DNA of 18,201 bases from a bacterium (GTDB taxonomy: Bacteria > Ratteibacteria > UBA8468 > B48-G9 > JAFGKM01), in NCBI GenBank assembly GCA_026416755.1, contig JAOAEP010000122.1, positions 1-18,201 of the forward strand, read 5' to 3'. The notes below the pieces were generated by a model. The model ran no database searches, had not been told where the DNA came from, and saw only the letters and a program-made list of their open reading frames with translations. Within the stretch, counting starts at the first letter, position 1, and every line of letters starts with the position of its first letter. Position numbers and translations under genes: made by a program. Shown in pieces: positions 14,610 through 18,201 of the stretch.

Positions 14610-15722
14610 AAATTTTTTATCAACAAATATAACCTTAAAATTTTGAGTATATTGAGGATAAATTTTAAGATATTCATTTTTTATAATTTTTTTTATTTTA
14701 TTTTTAATCTCTTTATCATTTTTAGTAAATCCAAAACACCAACCACGGAATCCTGCTCCAGAGAATCTTGCTCCATAAACACCTTTAATTGAATTTAAAA
14801 TTTCATAAATTTTAATCAATTCTTCTGCACCACATTCATAGTTTTTAATTGAACTTTCTCCTGATTCTTTAATTAACTCTCCAAATTCTTCAATTTCTCC
14901 TTCTTCCCACAATTTAATTCCTTTTTCTACTCTTTCCATTTCACTATAAAAATGAGTACCCCTTTTTCTTAAATTTTCAGGTAATTTATCTTTATATTTT
15001 AGAAAATTCTTTTTATTTATATCTCTTAAAAAAACTTCATTACTGATATTTTTACCTTCAAATTCTAACAGTTTTTCTGCAGCAATTTTACATTCTTCAA
15101 CTCTTTTATTATATCCAGTATCATATAATACTTTTTCTATTCCTGAATAAACCATAACAATTGAATAATTAAGGTTTTTGTCTGATTTAATGTTTTCATA
15201 TTTTAAATCTTTACAATCAAGAGATAATATTGAATTTTTATCATTATTACTTAACAAAATCGTTGATTGGTCTAAAATGCCACTTTTAACACCAAGATAT
15301 TCATTTTCCACTTTTTGAAACAAAAATATATTTTCCTCTTTAGAAAGTTTTATATTGTTTACATATTCAATAGCAATTAAATAAGATAGCCCAGCAGATG
15401 CAGAAGAACCAATCCCTCCAGAAGGTAATTGTCCATAAATTTCTCCTTCAATTCCATATTTTATTTTAAAATTCTCTTTTAAAACATAAACACATCCTTT
15501 AAGTAAATCATCCCATTTTTTCCTATTTTCAGGTATTTCATTTATATTAAATTCACTTTCTTCTTTAAAACTTAAACTCTTTATTTTTATCCTTCCACTT
15601 TCTGTTTTCTGAAATTTTAATATAGTTCCTTTATTGATGGTGATGCCAAGAACTTTTCCTTTTTGATGGTCAATGTGTGCACCAATAGGACAAACTCTAT
15701 AAGGGATAAAAACAGAGAACAT
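14586..15722 (-). CDS. Galacturonokinase-like GHMP sugar-1-kinase
   Basis: The 378-residue GHMP kinase has all three motifs: PYRVCPIGAHIDHQ (7-20), the ATP loop LPSGGIGSSASAG (99-111) and, near residue 320, the C-terminal YGARFSGAGFRG. D151 in GILDQSTILLS is the catalytic Asp position. Compared with galactokinase (GEHTD), the sugar-binding Glu is Ala15. As I recall it, plant galacturonokinase also has GAHIDHQ, the TINKG that follows and the NYECGAE segment. The closest function is therefore phosphorylation of a uronic acid, probably D-galacturonate, to its 1-phosphate for UDP-sugar salvage. The ATG lies 4 bases after the pilin-like gene with no clear ribosome site, making it the last gene of the pilus-gene strand; its 3' end overlaps the dehydrogenase-like gene head to head. 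A galactokinase with changed specificity is the alternative. Confidence 0.85.
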   Translation of the reverse strand: MFSVFIPYRVCPIGAHIDHQKGKVLGITINKGTILKFQKTESGRIKIKSLSFKEESEFNINEIPENRKKWDDLLKGCVYVLKENFKIKYGIEGEIYGQLPSGGIGSSASAGLSYLIAIEYVNNIKLSKEENIFLFQKVENEYLGVKSGILDQSTILLSNNDKNSILSLDCKDLKYENIKSDKNLNYSIVMVYSGIEKVLYDTGYNKRVEECKIAAEKLLEFEGKNISNEVFLRDINKKNFLKYKDKLPENLRKRGTHFYSEMERVEKGIKLWEEGEIEEFGELIKESGESSIKNYECGAEELIKIYEILNSIKGVYGARFSGAGFRGWCFGFTKNDKEIKNKIKKIIKNEYLKIYPQYTQNFKVIFVDKKFSINIRSF

Positions 15723-15726
15723 ATAA

Positions 15727-16722
15727 TTAGAAACTTCTATATGGTTGCTCAGACCAATTTACAATATTTACAGTTCCACTCGATTGAGCAAAAATTCTGA
15801 AGTTAAAATCTTCAATTAATTGTTCACCTGGGTAATTTGTATTATTATTTCTTCCAATATATCTGTATGCTTCTCCATATAAGTAAGGGCTCACTTCTAT
15901 AAATTCAGGACCTTCATAACTTGGTAATCCATCTATATCGCTTCTTGTACTTCCTCCACCTATTCTCCTATAATTAGCTGGTGCATATATCAAACTAATT
16001 TTTCCTTGTACTCCTGAGTAAGGATTTGTAGATGGAGGAATTGAAGATAGTCTTAAAAAATATTTTGTGTTTGGTTGTAATAAAACAGGGGGATTAAATT
16101 CAAAAGCTACCCAAGAAGCAGAATTAGAAGGTATTTGCGAACTTAAAATAGTATTACTTGTTCCTAAAATTGGTCCAACAGTACTTCCACTTCTAATTGT
16201 CATATAAATACTACTTATATTTGGATTCTCTTTTCTTAGTTGCATTTCAATTTTGGCTATCTTTATTTGTGATGAACCAGTAGTAAAACTTTGTCCTATA
16301 TCTCCATAAATTCCTGGGAAATCACCTATACTACCTAATAGATTACCAGAAGTAAACAATATAGATGGAGATGAATCACTTGAACTAACATTAACTTTTG
16401 CTTGAACAGTTTTACTCATATTCCTATAATAACCAGTTGAAGTTATTAAAATACTTCCATCTGATTGATTTTCGAGAATTACTGTATAATAACCTTCATC
16501 AAATAAAACATTATTCCATCCACTTCTCCAATTTGGTTGTCTTGTAAGTTTCCACACAGCTCTTTCAAGTCCTGCTTCAGCAATATTAAGTGCTTTAAAA
16601 TAAAATATCTGTTTTTTTGCAAGGACTCCTTCAAGGCCTGCCATATTTAAAAATGCAAGTCCTAATATTGAGAGTATCAAAACAATCATAACAACAGCAA
16701 CGAGTGTCATTCCTTTTTTCAT
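15727..16722 (-). CDS. PilX-like type IV prepilin with a large beta-rich domain
   Basis: From the ATG at 16722 the product has 331 residues. The prepilin leader is MKKG, then M-T-L-V-A and a hydrophobic helix to about residue 30; the +5 Glu is replaced by Ala, as is frequent in PilX_N proteins. AEAGLERAVWKL (49-60) is the conserved PilX helix end. Residues of about 110-315 form a beta-rich domain: GDIGQSFTTGSS, then strands ending PPVLLQPNTKYFLRLSS, and FNFRIFA near residue 310. This pattern resembles jelly-roll modules of secreted glycan-binding proteins, but I cannot name the family. PilX-type minor pilins prime the pilus or sit at its tip, so this may be a tip adhesin. An in-frame TTG at 16749 would add 9 residues and is less likely, since the ATG gives a classic leader. 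It starts one base after the preceding stop. Confidence 0.75.
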   Translation of the reverse strand: MKKGMTLVAVVMIVLILSILGLAFLNMAGLEGVLAKKQIFYFKALNIAEAGLERAVWKLTRQPNWRSGWNNVLFDEGYYTVILENQSDGSILITSTGYYRNMSKTVQAKVNVSSSDSSPSILFTSGNLLGSIGDFPGIYGDIGQSFTTGSSQIKIAKIEMQLRKENPNISSIYMTIRSGSTVGPILGTSNTILSSQIPSNSASWVAFEFNPPVLLQPNTKYFLRLSSIPPSTNPYSGVQGKISLIYAPANYRRIGGGSTRSDIDGLPSYEGPEFIEVSPYLYGEAYRYIGRNNNTNYPGEQLIEDFNFRIFAQSSGTVNIVNWSEQPYRSF

Positions 16723-16723
16723 T

Positions 16724-17236
16724 TTAGTATATAGGTTCAACTGGTCCAACTCTTGGTGGTTCTATTGGTTCAAATTGAGGTGGCGGTGTTGTTCCACTAG
16801 AACCACCACTTCCACTAGAATTACCTGAACTACTACTTCCAGAATTCCTTGAGGAAGTAATAGTTCTATTTATATTTCTTAAAGAGATTAATGAGTCAAG
16901 CGTGGTTTTAATTTCTCCATCTTTAAGTCTTAAGTTTACAGTAACATAATACGCATTTCCTTCACCTTTAACCTTTTCAAATCTTATATTTTCTACTTTA
17001 TTTTTTATTAAATAGTGTTTATTTACACCATCAAAATATACAAGATTATTTCCTTCAATTTGAAAATATTCATTTTGAGTAGTAGGAGGTTGAGGAGGTG
17101 GAGGTGGTGGAGAGGGTGGAATTTCTGGTTCTGGTCTTTCAATAGGTTCTGTTATACTCCCTGGTCCACATTCACAACCTGAAAAGAGAAAAATTATCAT
17201 TGTTATCTCACTTAATAATAAATATAGTTTTTTCAT
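16724..17236 (-). CDS. Pro/Ser/Gly-rich probable lipoprotein with a PilW-like beta segment
   Basis: The 170-residue protein starts with a signal peptide and a lipobox-like FSGC (C21); Phe at -3 is unusual but tolerated. A proline-rich spacer follows (about 31-52, with six consecutive prolines at 43-48). Residues 56-123 look like the C-terminal beta part of PilW/PulJ minor pilins: KVENIRFEKV, YYVTVNLRLKDGE and LDSLISLRN, as in the usual ending of such pilins. The tail (128-150) is Ser/Gly-rich and then Pro-rich. The strong promoter and GAGGTG ribosome site give it a new transcription start inside the pilus cluster. It would be a secreted or outer-membrane-anchored part of the pilus apparatus, perhaps pairing with the short PilW-like prepilin encoded just upstream. 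The gene and start are certain; the function is inference. Confidence 0.7.
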   Translation of the reverse strand: MKKLYLLLSEITMIIFLFSGCECGPGSITEPIERPEPEIPPSPPPPPPQPPTTQNEYFQIEGNNLVYFDGVNKHYLIKNKVENIRFEKVKGEGNAYYVTVNLRLKDGEIKTTLDSLISLRNINRTITSSRNSGSSSSGNSSGSGGSSGTTPPPQFEPIEPPRVGPVEPIY

Positions 17237-17253
17237 TTTTCACCTCTTGTTTA

Positions 17254-17282
17254 ATTTTACCTTTTAAATTTTTTTTTGTCAA
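17254..17282 (-). promoter_or_regulatory. Sigma70-type promoter inside the pilin cluster
   Basis: On the - strand, TTGACA (17282-17277), a 17-base spacer and TAAAAT (17259-17254) form a near-perfect promoter in the 49-base gap after the short PilW-like gene. The transcript would start near 17247, with GAGGTG (17246-17241) 4 bases before the ATG at 17236, giving a very short leader. It would drive the lipoprotein, PilX-like and kinase genes independently of the secretin. Confidence 0.68.
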
Positions 17283-17285
17283 CAT

Positions 17286-17543
17286 TTATTTCTTTATTAT
17301 TAACTTTCTTCCTGAATCCTCAATTTCAATCTGTTCTGGTTTTTTATCTCTTAATTTTTTTTCAATAAATCTTACTCCCGAGACAGCCTCTCTTTTTAAC
17401 TCCATTATTTTTTCTTCTCTTTTATAAGTTTTATTACCATAATAAAGGACATAACCAATGGTAAGGAGAATCACTATTCCACTGACAATCCCCACTATCA
17501 TCTCAATAATTGTTAATCCTTTCTTTTTTATTTTCCTTACCAT
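17286..17543 (-). CDS. Very short PilW-like type IV prepilin
   Basis: The 85-residue protein has a class III prepilin signal: basic MVRKIKKKG, then L-T-I-I-E with the conserved Glu at +5 and a hydrophobic helix to about residue 34. Residues 35-85 continue the pilin helix (YGNKTYKREEKIMELKREAV) into RFIEKKLRDKKP and two short strands, ending EIEDSGRKLIIKK. PilW/PulJ pilins normally have a further 100 or more residues of beta structure, which are missing. The start overlaps the PilV-like gene by 7 bases. The next gene encodes a PilW-like beta segment behind a different signal peptide, suggesting a split pilin. It would be processed by prepilin peptidase and inserted in the inner membrane or pilus. 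Confidence 0.75.
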   Translation of the reverse strand: MVRKIKKKGLTIIEMIVGIVSGIVILLTIGYVLYYGNKTYKREEKIMELKREAVSGVRFIEKKLRDKKPEQIEIEDSGRKLIIKK

Positions 17544-17932
17544 GGCGCTATTATTGTCTGTAATACTACTTCATTATTCCTTCTGTTTTCAAACCAAATA
17601 ACTTTAACTGTAATCTTTTTATAATCTGGAAGCGAGTCAGTATCTTCCGGGTCATTAATGTCCTCTATCATTGTTATCCTTCTTCCTGAGATTTCATCTA
17701 TTTGTACAACTGTTCCATTTTCTATATAATTCATAAGATTATTATAACTTATCGTCCTTAAAAATTCAATTCGTGAATGAGCAATTTGAAGTGCCGTTCT
17801 TCTATGTCTTTCAAGATTTAAATTTATTTGAGAATATAAAAAATAAGATAATGTTCCAATAAATCCAATAATGATTATTAAAATTGCAATTAAAATTTCA
17901 ACTACTGAATACCCATTTTTATTTTTCCTCAT
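17537..17932 (-). CDS. PilV-like type IV minor prepilin
   Basis: From the ATG at 17932 the product has 131 residues: leader MRKNKNG, then Y-S-V-V-E with Glu at +5 and a hydrophobic helix (ILIAILIIIIGFIG). LQIAHSRIEFLR (58-69) matches the A..R.E..R helix of PilV/GspI-type pilins, and the C-terminal part has strands KKITVKVIWFENRRNNEVVLQTII. It is a minor pilin used in pilus priming or pseudopilus assembly. An in-frame TTG at 17950 would add MKKRER; the ATG is preferred because AAGGGAAAG just upstream serves as ribosome site and the leader length is normal. It overlaps the secretin gene by 14 bases and the PilW-like gene by 7. The +1 residue Tyr instead of Phe or Met is uncommon. Confidence 0.85.
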   Translation of the reverse strand: MRKNKNGYSVVEILIAILIIIIGFIGTLSYFLYSQINLNLERHRRTALQIAHSRIEFLRTISYNNLMNYIENGTVVQIDEISGRRITMIEDINDPEDTDSLPDYKKITVKVIWFENRRNNEVVLQTIIAPW

Positions 17933-18201
17933 TCTTTCCCTTTTCTTCAAATTTTCTTTTTTCTTTTTCTGCTATTTCTTTCGCCTGTTTTTCTGTAATT
18001 ATTTTTGGGGTTAAGAAAATCACAAGGTCTGTCTTTTTACCTGTAAGTGATTTATTTTTAAAAATAAATGGTAAAATATCCCCTAAAATAGGAACTTTAT
18101 TACTTCTTTCTGTTTTTTCTGTTCTCAAAAGTCCTCCTATTACTATTGTTTCTCCATCTTTAATCATAACTTTTGTTTTTGCTGTTCTTATATTTGTGTC
18201 T
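17919..18201 (-). CDS. Type II/IV secretion secretin (PilQ/GspD family), C-terminal part
   Basis: The frame is open from the window edge to a TAA at 17919; the 5' end lies beyond the window. The visible residues carry the secretin signature: TNIRTAKTKV, IKDGETIVIGGLLRTEKTE, KVPILGDILPFIFK and TDLVIFLTPKII. This is the outer part of the beta-barrel that forms the outer-membrane channel for the pilus. A charged tail of about 25 residues (AKEIAEKEKRKFEEKG) follows. Since three prepilin-like genes and a lipoprotein gene follow with overlaps, PilQ of a type IV pilus is more likely than GspD, but the fragment alone cannot separate them. Confidence 0.88.
   Translation of the reverse strand, partial: DTNIRTAKTKVMIKDGETIVIGGLLRTEKTERSNKVPILGDILPFIFKNKSLTGKKTDLVIFLTPKIITEKQAKEIAEKEKRKFEEKGKNEEK

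Noticed and set aside
17101..17145. A GGTGGAGG-like tandem repeat
   Set aside because: It is the codon repeat of the proline-rich spacer of the lipoprotein, not an independent repeat element.
17237..17285. A sequencing frameshift as the cause of the split PilW-like pilin
   Set aside because: The gap holds a full promoter and ribosome site, and the second protein has its own signal peptide and proline spacer; a single-base error cannot produce this.
1..18201. tRNA, rRNA, CRISPR array, insertion sequence or phage genes
   Set aside because: Gaps between genes are too short, and I saw no cloverleaf, regularly spaced repeats, transposase or integrase motifs on either strand.

Overview
The window is a very AT-rich stretch (G+C well under one third by eye) with tightly packed genes, few gaps over 70 bases, many short overlaps and Arg codons that are mostly AGA. 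A lipid-A-disaccharide-synthase-like protein, a GT9 (heptosyltransferase-type) protein, a secretin and type IV prepilins point to a diderm (Gram-negative-type) bacterium. The stand-alone GMP synthase ATPase subunit and the EndoQ-like nuclease recall archaea and deep-branching or uncultured bacterial lineages. The sequence alone does not fix the phylum.

Layout. The left 14.6 kb is all on the + strand. It starts with the tail of a GT4 glycosyltransferase. Next come a HIT nucleotide hydrolase, an EndoQ-type PHP nuclease and an LpxB-related protein (461-3386). A good promoter follows, then the GMP synthase ATPase subunit and hisH-hisF (3534-5877). An envelope-glycan group follows (5884-9480): a degenerate GT9 protein, an NAD-dependent sugar-nucleotide epimerase/dehydratase and a GT-C membrane glycosyltransferase with a TPR tail. 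Then comes an overlapping group (9553-12307): an exported PIG-L-type deacetylase, a DUF2062 membrane protein, an ICMT/PEMT-type membrane methyltransferase and a helical protein of unknown function. The + strand ends with a LarA-type nickel hydroxyacid racemase/epimerase homologue overlapping a 2-hydroxyacid-dehydrogenase-like protein with an altered active site.

The right 3.6 kb is on the - strand and is read towards the middle. It runs from a secretin C-terminus through a PilV-like prepilin, a very short PilW-like prepilin, a Pro/Ser/Gly-rich probable lipoprotein (with its own promoter) and a PilX-like prepilin carrying a large beta-rich domain, to a galacturonokinase-like GHMP kinase. The kinase and dehydrogenase genes converge and overlap by 24 bp.

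How the genes fit together. Most of the window serves cell-surface glycan assembly or the type IV pilus, mixed with nucleotide and histidine metabolism. The LarA homologue, the dehydrogenase homologue and the galacturonokinase all fit metabolism of hydroxy acids or sugar acids, but placing them in one pathway is inference. The most interesting points are the apparently split PilW-type minor pilin, the dehydrogenase with two of three catalytic residues replaced, the LarA homologue beside it, the EndoQ homologue and the GT9 protein lacking its hallmark motifs. I see no tRNA, rRNA, CRISPR array, insertion sequence or phage gene.
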